Source: Lactobacillus sp. ESL0246
GTDB taxonomy: Bacteria > Bacillota > Bacilli > Lactobacillales > Lactobacillaceae
Assembly: GCF_003692965.1 (NCBI RefSeq)
Contig: NZ_REHC01000008.1
Coordinates: 186,001 to 250,000 of the forward strand
Length of the DNA stretch: 64,000 nucleotides
Direction: 5' to 3'
Positions 53,976 to 62,820 of this stretch are shown here, one piece after another; the first letter of the stretch is position 1, and each line of letters starts with the position of its first letter. The translations under genes were made by a program, and so were the position numbers. The notes beneath the pieces were generated by a model. It was given only the letters and a program-made list of their open reading frames with translations. It had not been told where the DNA came from and ran no database searches.

Positions 53976-55013
53976 ATGAAAACATTAAAAAAAATCACCT
54001 TGGATACCCTGAATGGTTTATCAACTGGGATTGTGGTCGCATTAATTCCGGGAGCCTTAATTGGTCAGCTTATTAAAGCTCTCTTACCGTTCTGGCCTAA
54101 TTTAAGTTTTATTTTAGCACTCACAGCGTTTGCCTCAGCCTTATTGCCAGCTATTAGTGCCGTTTGTGTCGGAATGACTGGTAAGTTAACTCCGATTCAG
54201 ACTTCATCTATTGCATTGGCTGCGGTCGCTGGAGCTGGGAATTTTACAATGAAGGACGGTAAAATTCTAGTAATGGGCAACGGTGATGTGATTAATACCG
54301 CCATCACAATTATGATTGCTTATGCATTAGTTCTGTTTTTGGGTCAAAAACTTAAGGCCTATACCATTTTGTTAGTTCCCTTATTGGTTTTATTAATTGC
54401 AGGAGGAATTGGCTGTCTGACTCTTGGACCAGTTGGTCAAATTACCCGATTAATTGGTTTAGGAGTTGAACATTTAATTAATTTACAACCAATTTTAATG
54501 GGGATTTTAATAGGAATAGTATTTGCATTGTTAATTGTTTCGCCAATTTCTTCAGTTGGGATTGCAACGGCAATTAATATTTCTGGAATTGCCGCAGGTT
54601 CTGCTAATCTTGGAATTACGGCTGCAGCTTTTGCATTAGCAATTTTTGGTTGGAAAGCTAACTCATTTGGAACCTCAATTGCCCACTTTTTAGGTTCCCC
54701 CAAGATGCAGATGGCAAATTTACTTACCAATCCCAAATTGCTAATACCAATTAGTATTAACGCTGGAATATTGGGTGGTATTGGTGCTGTTTTTAATATT
54801 AGTGGGACGCCAATGAGTGCAGGTTTCGGATTTTCAGGATTGATTGGACCAATTGCCGCTATGTCAAAAAGACCTAATAATTTTGGTTCGATTACTCTAA
54901 TTACCATTCTCTTTTTTGTATTGCCAATCGCACTCGGATTAATTACCAACTATCTTTGTAATAATAAATTGCACTTCTTTAGTAGCCAAGATTTCAAACT
55001 TGATTTCAAATAG
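53976..55013 (+). CDS. PTS EIIC-like membrane protein (PTS_EIIC_2/PfoR type)
   Basis: Polytopic membrane protein of 345 residues with about nine to ten hydrophobic segments and no attached IIA or IIB domain. Gly/Ala/Ile-rich segments such as SSVGIATAINISGIAAG and SGTPMSAGFGFSGLIGP resemble the stand-alone EIIC_2 family, sometimes called PfoR-like. The substrate is unknown. Start behind AGGAGAAATTGA, 12 bases after the attenuator T-run. It is monocistronic and divergent from dhaKLM-glpF, but nothing shows a functional link. Confidence 0.7.
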   Translation: MKTLKKITLDTLNGLSTGIVVALIPGALIGQLIKALLPFWPNLSFILALTAFASALLPAISAVCVGMTGKLTPIQTSSIALAAVAGAGNFTMKDGKILVMGNGDVINTAITIMIAYALVLFLGQKLKAYTILLVPLLVLLIAGGIGCLTLGPVGQITRLIGLGVEHLINLQPILMGILIGIVFALLIVSPISSVGIATAINISGIAAGSANLGITAAAFALAIFGWKANSFGTSIAHFLGSPKMQMANLLTNPKLLIPISINAGILGGIGAVFNISGTPMSAGFGFSGLIGPIAAMSKRPNNFGSITLITILFFVLPIALGLITNYLCNNKLHFFSSQDFKLDFK

Positions 55014-55025
55014 TATTGAAATATT

Positions 55026-55068
55026 AAAAAGCAACTTTACTTACTATGTAAGAGAGCGGTTGCTTTTT
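55026..55068 (+). terminator. Terminator after the EIIC-like gene
   Basis: AAAAAGCAAC / GTTGCTTTTT outer stem and a CTTAC/GTAAG inner stem, with a plus-strand T-run. Confidence 0.85.
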
Positions 55069-55148
55069 AGTTATAATAGCATTCTTAATTATAGTTAGCA
55101 CTGTCTCTGATATAATCAAATGAAGCTAATACAAAAAGAGGTATAAAA

Positions 55149-55517
55149 ATGATTAAGTTTTATGGTTACAAGCGTTGTTCAACATCGCGTAGTGCACAAA
55201 AATGGTTAACTGACCATCATGTCAAAATCGACTTTCAAGACTTGGTTGAACAGCCACCAACCAAAAATGAGCTGATTAAATGGCTAACTAAGTACCAAGA
55301 TCGCGGTTTAAAGTATTTCTTCAATACACACGGTCAAGATTATCGGCGACTGCAACTTAAGGATAAAGTTAGTGCGATGTCGATTTCGGAAGCCGCCGAG
55401 ATGATGTCCCAAAATGGTAAATTAATTAAACGTCCGCTTGTAGTTAGCAAGCAGAATTTAACATGTGGATTTAATGAAGATCTTTATCAAAAGACTTGGC
55501 TAAATGAGCAGGCATGA
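55149..55517 (+). CDS. ArsC/Spx family protein
   Basis: Thioredoxin-fold protein of 122 residues. The active-site-like motif is C10-STS (CxxS) rather than the CxxC of Spx, followed by QKWLTDHHVKIDFQD. The C-terminal part has the family pattern KRPLVV and a second Cys in TCGFNEDLY. It could be an arsenate-reductase-like enzyme (YusI type) or a redox-blind Spx paralogue. Monocistronic; its stop lies inside a terminator hairpin. Confidence 0.8.
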   Translation: MIKFYGYKRCSTSRSAQKWLTDHHVKIDFQDLVEQPPTKNELIKWLTKYQDRGLKYFFNTHGQDYRRLQLKDKVSAMSISEAAEMMSQNGKLIKRPLVVSKQNLTCGFNEDLYQKTWLNEQA

Positions 55518-55530
55518 TTGCCTGCTTTTA
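55508..55530 (+). terminator. Terminator overlapping the ArsC-like stop
   Basis: GCAGGCA-TGAT-TGCCTGC followed by TTTTATTTT. The stop codon TGA at 55515-55517 is in the loop. Confidence 0.8.
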
Positions 55531-55596
55531 TTTTGAAATGCTTCTTTCATAACTTAATTAGAACATGTAAAATAGATAAATAAAAAGGAGAATTAT

Positions 55597-57999
55597 ATGA
55601 AATATAATCAATACGCTTATGTTGAAACTGACTATGAAACTCAAATTAAAGAACTTCTTAAAATCAAATTCTTGCCAGCAAATTTTGAACAACTAACTTT
55701 CAGTGAACTACTGACTATGATGGTTGAAAATGTTTTAGCCGAGGTTAATCCACATGATGAAGACGCACGAAAAGCTAAATTAACTGAATTTGCCGTATCG
55801 AGTAGCCAAACCTTGACAGATTTTCTAACTAATAAGCCGGAAAAAATCTCAGTTGAGCAATTTTACAACGTCGCTTTACAACTATTGGGCTATCACGTTC
55901 AGTACGATTATGATTTAGATAATCCTTTAAAGTTTATGCAAAAAAATGCCCTGCCAATCGTAAACCAGATAGAAAATTGTTCTGAATTAATTGAAGCCTT
56001 TTATCGTCTTTTGAACACTCGTGCCAAAAATGGTCAGCTCCTGATTGATGTCATGGCTGGAAAGGGATATTTTTATGACCGCCGAAATGAATTACCCAAA
56101 AACGAATTTGTTTTATTCAATGGCAAAAGTCAACCAGTATTTGATACCAGCAAAGTCATCCGGGAAGTAGTCTACGTTGAATGTGACCTTGACACAGACG
56201 GTGATGGGCAAACTGACTTATTGCAAACTACTATTTTTAGACCTATTGAAAGTGCTCAATTACCTGTCCCTGCGCTTTATACTGCCGATCCTTATTTTGG
56301 CGGTGTAATTGCTAATGAAAAGCGTAATCACAATGTTGATGAAAATTTGACTGATGCGACTAGCTGGCATAATCCACAATATGAACCAGCCATGCGACTT
56401 AAAGCGTCAAAGCCATCTGATAATAGTGCAGAAGTAGCAACTTCCTCCGAACGAGCATTAAATAAAGCACCATACACTTTAAATGAATATATGCTAGCTC
56501 GCGGCTTTGCCAGTGTCGTAGCCGGAGCGATTGGCACTCGTGGCAGCGACGGCTTACGCATTACAGGAGCTCCTGAAGAAACTGAAAGTGCCAAAGCAAT
56601 TATCGAATGGTTGCATGGCGATCGGATTGCTTATACTGACCGCACTAGAAAGCACGAAACCAAGGCCGATTGGTGTAATGGCAATATTGGAATGACAGGA
56701 AGATCATATCTAGGGACTTTACAAATTGCACTTGCTACAACAGGTGTAGCTGGGTTAAAAACTGTCGTTTCTGAAGCTGCCATTTCTTCTTGGTATGACT
56801 ATTATCGCGAACATGGTTTAGTTATTGCTCCTGAGGCTTGTCAAGGAGAAGACTTAGATATGCTAGCCGAGACCTGTCAGTCTAATCTCTGGGATGCCGG
56901 TGCCTATCTCAAAATTAAACCAAAATATGACGCAATGCAGAAAAAACTTTTAGAAAAAGCCGATCGTACAACTGGGCAATATTCTAACTTTTGGGATGCC
57001 CGCAATTACCGTCATCATACTGATCAAATTAAATGTTCATGGATTAGTGTGCACGGCTTAAATGACTGGAACGTTAAGCCCAAAAATGTTTATAAAATCT
57101 GGCAAAAAGTCAAAAATTTACCAATTGAACATCACCTCTTTTTACATCAAGGACCACACTACAATATGAATAACTTGGTTTCAATTGATTTTACTGACTT
57201 GATGAATTTATGGTTTGTTCATGAATTGCTAGGTATTGAAAATCATGCGTATGCAAAATGGCCACAGGTAATGATTCAAGACAACTTAGAAGCTGACAAG
57301 TGGCACGAAGAACAAGACTGGAGCAATGACTGCGGCCATGAATCAATTTATTATCCAACCGACGATGGTCAACTACAAAAAGATGGCAATGGCCAAAAGC
57401 AACTTGCTTTTACCGATGTCGGAGGGCAAGAATTTAAAAAGGCTAAAATCTCTGAAAGAGATTGGCAAAACCAATTTATTAGCGGTGACGAAAAGTGGGC
57501 TAAAGCTAGCCTGCGTTTTACAACTGAAGAGTTTATTCACCCGGTGACCATAGTTGGTCGGCCAACAGTAAAAATGCGAGTTTCATCTAGTCTTAATAAA
57601 GGACAATTATCAGTTGCACTCGTAGAATTGGGCGACCGCAAACGATTATCTCCTACTCCCCGCTTTATTATGCCTAAAGGTCAAGAATTAGGCTATCGTT
57701 TTGGAACCGATACCTTGCAAGAATTTATGCCCGATAAAGTAACGCCAGCTAAATTAATCACTAAGGGGCACATGAACTTGCAAAATTATGCTGATTTGAA
57801 AAAGCCAAGTGCAATTGAACCTAATCAGTTTTATGACTTAGAATTTCAATTGCAACCAACTTACTACAAATTACCAGTTCAAAGTCGCTTATGTCTAATA
57901 ATTTATTCAACTGATCAAGGCATGACCAAACGACCACTTGAAGACACAACTTACACAGTCGATTTAATACAAACTGAAATTCGGTTTAATCAACAATAA
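55597..57999 (+). CDS. pepX: Xaa-Pro dipeptidyl-peptidase PepX
   Basis: Serine peptidase (S15) that releases X-Pro dipeptides from peptide N-termini, central to using casein-derived peptides brought in by Opp. It has 800 residues. The catalytic triad can be placed at Ser370 (TGRSYLG), Asp490 (GLNDWNV) and His521 (QGPHYNM), with spacing like the lactococcal enzyme. An N-terminal helical domain (about 1-150) and a C-terminal jelly-roll (from about 630) are present. ATG behind AAAAGGAGAATT. Cytoplasmic: no signal peptide. Confidence 0.96.
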   Translation: MKYNQYAYVETDYETQIKELLKIKFLPANFEQLTFSELLTMMVENVLAEVNPHDEDARKAKLTEFAVSSSQTLTDFLTNKPEKISVEQFYNVALQLLGYHVQYDYDLDNPLKFMQKNALPIVNQIENCSELIEAFYRLLNTRAKNGQLLIDVMAGKGYFYDRRNELPKNEFVLFNGKSQPVFDTSKVIREVVYVECDLDTDGDGQTDLLQTTIFRPIESAQLPVPALYTADPYFGGVIANEKRNHNVDENLTDATSWHNPQYEPAMRLKASKPSDNSAEVATSSERALNKAPYTLNEYMLARGFASVVAGAIGTRGSDGLRITGAPEETESAKAIIEWLHGDRIAYTDRTRKHETKADWCNGNIGMTGRSYLGTLQIALATTGVAGLKTVVSEAAISSWYDYYREHGLVIAPEACQGEDLDMLAETCQSNLWDAGAYLKIKPKYDAMQKKLLEKADRTTGQYSNFWDARNYRHHTDQIKCSWISVHGLNDWNVKPKNVYKIWQKVKNLPIEHHLFLHQGPHYNMNNLVSIDFTDLMNLWFVHELLGIENHAYAKWPQVMIQDNLEADKWHEEQDWSNDCGHESIYYPTDDGQLQKDGNGQKQLAFTDVGGQEFKKAKISERDWQNQFISGDEKWAKASLRFTTEEFIHPVTIVGRPTVKMRVSSSLNKGQLSVALVELGDRKRLSPTPRFIMPKGQELGYRFGTDTLQEFMPDKVTPAKLITKGHMNLQNYADLKKPSAIEPNQFYDLEFQLQPTYYKLPVQSRLCLIIYSTDQGMTKRPLEDTTYTVDLIQTEIRFNQQ

Positions 58000-58032
58000 T
58001 ATAAGATAATACTAGACATAATTAGTTTTTTT

Positions 58033-58070
58033 AATAACCATTAGTTCAGAAGAGCTAATGGTTATTTTTG
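58033..58070 (+). terminator. Terminator after pepX
   Basis: AATAACCATTAG / CTAATGGTTATT perfect stem, then TTTTG. Confidence 0.85.
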
Positions 58071-58207
58071 ATATCCTACATGCTTTTGTCAAACTCTCAA
58101 GTAAATTATTTTAAATTTTTTCTTTAAATCCCAATGGTATTTGATATATAATATTGGAGATGATAAATTATATCTAAATATTGCTTGATAGATATTAGGA
58201 GAGAAAA

Positions 58208-58819
58208 ATGAATGATACAATTAATGATTATATTTCTGAATTAGAACATTATTTATCAGATATCCCAGCGAAAGAACGTCAAGATGTTGTCGAATTTTAC
58301 CGGGAGTTTTTATTAGATGGCGATTTCGTGAGAAGATCCACGATAGAAAGTGAACTAGGAACTCCGAAACAATTAGCTCGCAAAATATTAGCTGATTATT
58401 CCATTTCAGATATCCCAAAAGATAATCAACATGAAACAAATTCAAATTTAAAAAGAATATGGTATATTCTTATGGGATTATTTGCTGCTCCAATTGGCAT
58501 ACCACTATTATTTATACTTTTCATAATCTGTGCCGTTTGCTTCGCATTTTTGATAGCCTTTATAGCAGTAGTCATTGCTTTTATTGTTGTCTTTGGTACT
58601 ATATTGATTAAATCGATCGCTCTATTATTTACCAGCAATTGGGCAATCGGCTGCTTTCATCTTGGACGTATCATAATTGGTGTTGGACTTGTATTTATTC
58701 TATCTCCTTTAATGGCAAAATTTGTTAATATGTTAATTACAAAACTGACTATATTTATGCGTTATTTAGGAAAAAAGCTTTTTACCAAACGTTATTACAC
58801 TACTAAATCTAGTGATTAA
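58208..58819 (+). CDS. DUF1700 (HAAS-domain) membrane protein
   Basis: 203 residues. The N-terminal helical domain is typical of DUF1700: YISELEHYLSDIPAKERQDV, then EFYREFLLDG and ELGTPKQLARKILADY. Three or four membrane helices follow (about 85-180). Family members usually sit beside a PadR regulator and a DUF4097 protein and may sense envelope stress. Here the DUF4097 gene is next door but convergent, and no PadR gene is present. Start behind AGGAGAGAAAA. Confidence 0.85.
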   Translation: MNDTINDYISELEHYLSDIPAKERQDVVEFYREFLLDGDFVRRSTIESELGTPKQLARKILADYSISDIPKDNQHETNSNLKRIWYILMGLFAAPIGIPLLFILFIICAVCFAFLIAFIAVVIAFIVVFGTILIKSIALLFTSNWAIGCFHLGRIIIGVGLVFILSPLMAKFVNMLITKLTIFMRYLGKKLFTKRYYTTKSSD

Positions 58820-58844
58820 AATAATTTTATTCATTTTCTAAACT

Positions 58845-58888
58845 TAAAAGGCTATACTAAAATTTGACATTTAAGTATAGCCTTTTAA
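58845..58888. terminator. Bidirectional terminator between DUF1700 and DUF4097 genes
   Basis: TTAAAAGGCTATACT / AGTATAGCCTTTTAA long stem, with T-rich tails on both strands between convergent genes. Confidence 0.85.
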
Positions 58889-58907
58889 TGATTATAATTT
58901 TGATAAA

Positions 58908-59723
58908 TTAAGCGATATTTATGTCTCCATCTCGGCAAACAACTTTAAGTTTGGGCAAGCTGGGATCGATATGTGTGTAATGAAGTGATTTAGTTTTTCC
59001 CTTATAAGAAATCTTACTATCTGAATTAACATAAAAGTCAGAAGAAATTTCTTGTAAGCTAGTCATATTAAAATCACCATCTTGCATTTTGAAATAACTA
59101 TCTCCTGTAATTTCAGAATTAGCTATCTTAGCGTCGCCATCTTGTAAAGAAGCGTTTATTTTAAATTTGCTATTTAAAATTTTTAAATCTCCCGAGTCCA
59201 AAAAGAGTTGAGCATTTCTAGTATTTATTTCTTTTAGAACTAAATCCCCTGTATCTTGTTTTAAATCTATTTGGGGAATATTTAAGTCATTCAATAAAAT
59301 ATCGCCATCAGAACTTGACCCTGAAACTTCTTTTAAAGCATTTATTTGAGGAACGGTAATCACAATATCACAATCATCATAGGATGGATCATTTTTATCC
59401 GTTATAAATAATTCCTTGTTTTTTACCTTTGCTTCAATATTTTTAATATTTGAACCACTTATCTTTACTTGATATTTTTTACCTAAAGTAACTCTGACAT
59501 CTGACTGAAAAGCAGAAAATTTAACTTTAGTAAAACTAGCTGTATTAATCGTTTGATAGTGATAATCACTTTTCTTTTTACGATGAGATCCATTATTAAT
59601 ACCAGTAAAAAAGCCAGAATGAACATCGCTGATACTTTTATTGCCATGATTTATCTTACCAACAACTAGTAAAATTATTCCTATAAATATTATCACTCCA
59701 CAAATTTTATAGAATTTTTTCAT
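58908..59723 (-). CDS. DUF4097 family beta-repeat protein
   Basis: 271 residues. One N-terminal membrane helix (FYKICGVIIFIGIILLVVG) anchors it. The rest is predicted outside the cell as a right-handed beta structure of short repeats: ISGSNIKNIEAKV, GDILLNDLNIPQ, GDLVLKEINTRN, DGDAKIANSEITGD. Aspartate-glycine turns recur about every 20 residues. The family is associated with envelope stress systems; exact role unknown. ATG start behind AGAGGAGATTTT. Confidence 0.82.
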   Translation of the reverse strand: MKKFYKICGVIIFIGIILLVVGKINHGNKSISDVHSGFFTGINNGSHRKKKSDYHYQTINTASFTKVKFSAFQSDVRVTLGKKYQVKISGSNIKNIEAKVKNKELFITDKNDPSYDDCDIVITVPQINALKEVSGSSSDGDILLNDLNIPQIDLKQDTGDLVLKEINTRNAQLFLDSGDLKILNSKFKINASLQDGDAKIANSEITGDSYFKMQDGDFNMTSLQEISSDFYVNSDSKISYKGKTKSLHYTHIDPSLPKLKVVCRDGDINIA

Positions 59724-59836
59724 AAAATCTCCTCTTTTCTATCTTAAAATCATTTTTATATATATTATATTATATATAGTATTGTATCTTAGAAAAAACA
59801 CTTTAGCAATAAGCAATTTTTACTTATTGTAATAGC

Positions 59837-59875
59837 AAAAATGTCTACAGAATAATTTTCTCTGTAGACATTTTT
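59837..59875 (-). terminator. Terminator after the C39-like peptidase gene
   Basis: AAAAATGTCTACAGA / TCTGTAGACATTTTT perfect stem, 15 bases, with T-runs on both strands; it follows the peptidase stop by 10 bases. Confidence 0.85.
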
Positions 59876-59885
59876 ATTAATATAA

Positions 59886-60926
59886 TTATTTTACAGTTAA
59901 GGCATTGTTGCCGCCCTTGTAGGCAAATTCACTTTTTACGCTACTTGCCTTTACCCAAGAAATCGGCCCTAAATCATACTTATTCCGACCACCGCCGCCT
60001 TTATAAAAACGTTTAGCTTGATAAAGCGGATCATGAACTAAAAATTGATCGCTCTTTTTACTGTAGCCGAAAATAACTTTAGCATGATTTCTTGCGCCCG
60101 TACCATTATATGAAGAATAACCATAATAGAGAACCGGATGATTTGCCAATACTAGTTGTTTCAAGTTATTCATTGAGATTCCCGATATGTCTTTGATCTT
60201 TTTGTCTCCCAATTGATGAGCATAATTCATTAAACAATATGAAAGAATAACTCTAGTAAAACCTTTACCAGTATATGGATCTCCATCTTGGCCACCAGTT
60301 GCTTTATTTCGTGGTAAATTATTTTGCATGTAAGTTAATTTAGCCGTATCAGTTGCGCCAGAAACCTTGTTCCATGTGCCATCATACTTCATTAACATTG
60401 ATAGTGCACTAGAAGCACACCCCCATGGAGCAAATACTGGGAAATATTGGCTTGTGTAGTATTGCTGGGACTTGGGACTATTCTTAAGAACGTTATAGCG
60501 GGTATGTTTCAAAACATATTTAATTACATTTTTTGAATTAACCCATTGCTTCTTACCAACATAATAATAAGTTGAATTTCCATTCTTAATCATAGTATAA
60601 GTTTTTAAAGTAGTGCCATTTTTAATTACTTTACCATTACGTTTAAATTGGTTCGTATTATTTCTTGTATAAAGATGAATAGACTTATTTGGTAAATATG
60701 AAACAACCAGATAACTATTCTTGGTCAGTGGAGTTTGGTTAAGACTATTCCCGTTTGACTTATTAGCAGTAGTTGTTTTTTCTAAATTGGTTCCCTTACT
60801 ATTTGGTGAGAGAGCTGAAGTATTATGAAAATTAACATTATCAGCATGAACGTTAGCTACTTGAGTGGTAGTAAACACTCCTATTGCCAATAACCCTAAT
60901 ATTGATTTTTTCCAAAATTTGTTCAT
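59886..60926 (-). CDS. Secreted C39-type peptidase with an SLAP surface-layer domain
   Basis: 346 residues. The signal peptide ends after VHA at residue 28. A Ser/Asn/Thr-rich linker reaches about 65. One SLAP-type domain (about 70-138) has the usual pattern, LKTYTMIKNGNSTYYYVGKK then QWVNSKNV, which should bind it to the cell wall. A papain-like C39_2 domain follows with Cys170 (APWGCASSAL), His281 (ARNHAKVIFGYS) and Asp299 (FLVHDPLY), a complete triad. No ABC exporter is fused or adjacent, so it is not a bacteriocin processing peptidase. Substrate unknown. Confidence 0.82.
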   Translation of the reverse strand: MNKFWKKSILGLLAIGVFTTTQVANVHADNVNFHNTSALSPNSKGTNLEKTTTANKSNGNSLNQTPLTKNSYLVVSYLPNKSIHLYTRNNTNQFKRNGKVIKNGTTLKTYTMIKNGNSTYYYVGKKQWVNSKNVIKYVLKHTRYNVLKNSPKSQQYYTSQYFPVFAPWGCASSALSMLMKYDGTWNKVSGATDTAKLTYMQNNLPRNKATGGQDGDPYTGKGFTRVILSYCLMNYAHQLGDKKIKDISGISMNNLKQLVLANHPVLYYGYSSYNGTGARNHAKVIFGYSKKSDQFLVHDPLYQAKRFYKGGGGRNKYDLGPISWVKASSVKSEFAYKGGNNALTVK

Positions 60927-61147
60927 TTACTCTTCTCCTTTTTCAATAATTTATATACCAGTATAACAATTATTTAACAAAAAATCATAATACTATTTAA
61001 AAAATCAACTTGACTGTGTCAGGTTTTCATTATAGAGCTGTAGCATTTTATAAAAAACAACTTAAAAATATATAATACTTTTTACCGGAGTATAATATAT
61101 TATATAATATAAAAATTATTTCATTTAAAGAATGGATGGTATTAAAA

Positions 61148-61783
61148 ATGAAAATGAATTTACAAAATGCTACTAAAGTTGCTTTAACATCACTACTTTT
61201 ATGTACACCCGCTTTAATAACTTCCCCAGCGATTAGTGTTTCTGCTACTACATCTTCGCATAAACCAAACTGGCATACCGATAAAAGTTGGTCCAAAAAG
61301 CTAGCTAATGCTGGATATGTATTTAAATTACCGTATGCGCAAAAGGGAGCATTATATAAAAATAATGGAACATCCTATAGCAAAAAAACTCTGCAAAAAA
61401 TAATCAACCAAAATATACTTTTCAAAGTTAAAAATGTTAAAGTAATTCATAATGGTGTATTTGTCAGTCTTGTATCAAAAGATGGTAAGTACAAGGGCTA
61501 TACTGTGTATGTAAATGGTATTTACAATAAAAATTTGCTTAATGAAAATCTACAACCACTAATCAAGGCGGAATTAAATGTAATGCACGCAAAAGATAAT
61601 GGAAAATCAACAAAAAAGTTATTAAGTCAAGCAGAGGCTTTAGCTACTGGATTGACTGGCCAAAACAGAAAAATTGCGTTGACGTCAATTAAGCAATTAA
61701 AGCAATTCATTGAACATGGAACAATGGATGAAACACCAGTGCTATTAATTGGAAAGTATCCAGGTGATTTATTAAATGAATAA
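61148..61783 (+). CDS. Secreted protein of unknown function
   Basis: 211 residues from ATG 61148; ATG 61136 (MVLKMKMNL) is also possible and neither has a strong ribosome site. The signal peptide is clear (ATKVALTSLLLCTPALITSP ... SVSA). The mature part is basic, rich in Lys, Asn and Leu, with possible small beta and helical domains (GALYKNNGTSYSKKTLQKII, KLLSQAEALATGLTG). Short SLAP-like flavour in the first half is not enough to assign the domain. I do not recognise the family. Closed by its own terminator. Confidence 0.7.
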   Translation: MKMNLQNATKVALTSLLLCTPALITSPAISVSATTSSHKPNWHTDKSWSKKLANAGYVFKLPYAQKGALYKNNGTSYSKKTLQKIINQNILFKVKNVKVIHNGVFVSLVSKDGKYKGYTVYVNGIYNKNLLNENLQPLIKAELNVMHAKDNGKSTKKLLSQAEALATGLTGQNRKIALTSIKQLKQFIEHGTMDETPVLLIGKYPGDLLNE

Positions 61784-61828
61784 TAATTATAGTAAAGTAA
61801 TCATAAATTAAAAGTGATGAAACTAAAA

Positions 61829-61868
61829 TAATAAAACCTCGAAATTAAAGCAATTTCGAGGTTTTATT
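61829..61868 (+). terminator. Terminator after the secreted protein gene
   Basis: AATAAAACCTCGAAATT / AATTTCGAGGTTTTATT perfect 17-base stem; T-runs on both sides. Confidence 0.85.
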
Positions 61869-62196
61869 ATTGAATTCTTTCAACTTTGAAATATTTATAG
61901 TATTAATTAACAGGTTTAAGTAATTATTTTATTGATATTAAATAGCCATTAGTTGTCCATATTGGACTTACCAAATTTACAATATCCCTATTTATTTAAT
62001 TCTTGATAAATAAATGAATTCTCTGCTTAAACTGTTCAATTAAGTGATTTTTGCCATCTTGATGTGTGTCAACCCGTTATATACTGATTCAAACCTATTT
62101 CACCTATTGATTTCCAAGCTAATATTTCCTTTATTTTTTATTTTTGTTACAATACAACAAGTAAACATAAATTGTAATCGTTTTCTTAAAAGGGAT
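61869..62196. other. AT-rich gap upstream of the glycosylase gene
   Basis: About 330 bases. It contains a small palindrome GTCCA-TAT-TGGAC at 61955-61967 and a possible -10 TACAAT near 62150 that would serve the next operon. The reading frame of the glycosylase stays open through much of it, but without a ribosome site, so I treat it as non-coding. Confidence 0.5.
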
Positions 62197-62820
62197 GTGA
62201 TATACATAAATTACTATCAAGTATTCAATGATATGATTACAATATATGGAAGGCAATATTGGTGGCCTTCGGATAGTGATTGGGAAACCTTAGTTGGAGC
62301 AATTTTAGTACAAAATACTAATTGGAAAAATGCAGAAAAATCACTTGCCAATTTGAGAGAGAAAACCGGCTTTAAACCTGATATATTGCTTAATGTTAAT
62401 TTAGAAGTGTTAAAAAAATTAATCAAACCAAGTGGATTTTACAATGCTAAAGCAAAAACTATAAAAAATTCTTTACTTTTTTTTGAATCGTTTGGATTTG
62501 ATATTAACAAAATGAAAAAAACGTTATCTCCAAAAACCTTAAAAACAAGTCTAATGAATATAAAAGGTATTGGGAATGAAACCTCTGACGTTATATTGCT
62601 ATATATTTTTGATCAGCCAATATTTATTATCGACAAGTATGCTAGGAGAATGATTTCTAGATTAGAAGGTAGAGATGTAAGCAAATTTAAATACCAAGTA
62701 TTAAAGGAATACATGGAAAGCAATTTACAAAGATTAACATATAAAGATTTTCAGGAATATCATGCTCTAATCGATGACTACAGCGAAGAATACTTAAGGA
62801 GACTGAAAAATGAAAAGTAA
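62197..62820 (+). CDS. HhH-GPD DNA glycosylase, MagIII/endonuclease III-like
   Basis: Base-excision glycosylase of about 207 residues. Early motif WWPSDSDWETLVGAILVQNT is typical of endonuclease III-related proteins. The helix-hairpin-helix is IKGIGNETSDVILLYIFDQP, followed by the catalytic Asp in IIDKYARR. The Lys of true endonuclease III (G-R-K-T) is replaced by Glu (G-N-E-T) and there is no four-Cys iron-sulfur loop. It therefore resembles monofunctional 3-methyladenine glycosylase MagIII. Start uncertain: GTG 62197, AUA 62206 (best spaced from AAAAGGGATGTGAT) or ATG 62233. It overlaps the MFS gene by 11 bases. Confidence 0.75.
   Translation: MIYINYYQVFNDMITIYGRQYWWPSDSDWETLVGAILVQNTNWKNAEKSLANLREKTGFKPDILLNVNLEVLKKLIKPSGFYNAKAKTIKNSLLFFESFGFDINKMKKTLSPKTLKTSLMNIKGIGNETSDVILLYIFDQPIFIIDKYARRMISRLEGRDVSKFKYQVLKEYMESNLQRLTYKDFQEYHALIDDYSEEYLRRLKNEK

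Noticed and set aside
53741-53976. T-box or known metabolite riboswitch in front of the EIIC-like gene
   Set aside because: No T-box sequence (AGGGTGGNACCGCG-type) and no riboswitch core that I recognise; a leader-peptide attenuator explains the parts better.
54437-54949. Antisense 170-codon open frame inside the EIIC-like gene
   Set aside because: Arises from the Gly/Ala/Ile-rich coding of the sense strand; no ribosome site and no protein features.
59886-60926. Bacteriocin export/processing system around the C39-like peptidase
   Set aside because: No ABC exporter, accessory protein or double-glycine precursor gene is seen near it; the protein is itself secreted.
59755-61115. AT-only palindromic stretches near 59760 and 61090 as a shared operator or repeat
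   Set aside because: Both are simple TA-rich sequence with promoter-like content; similarity is what composition alone would give.
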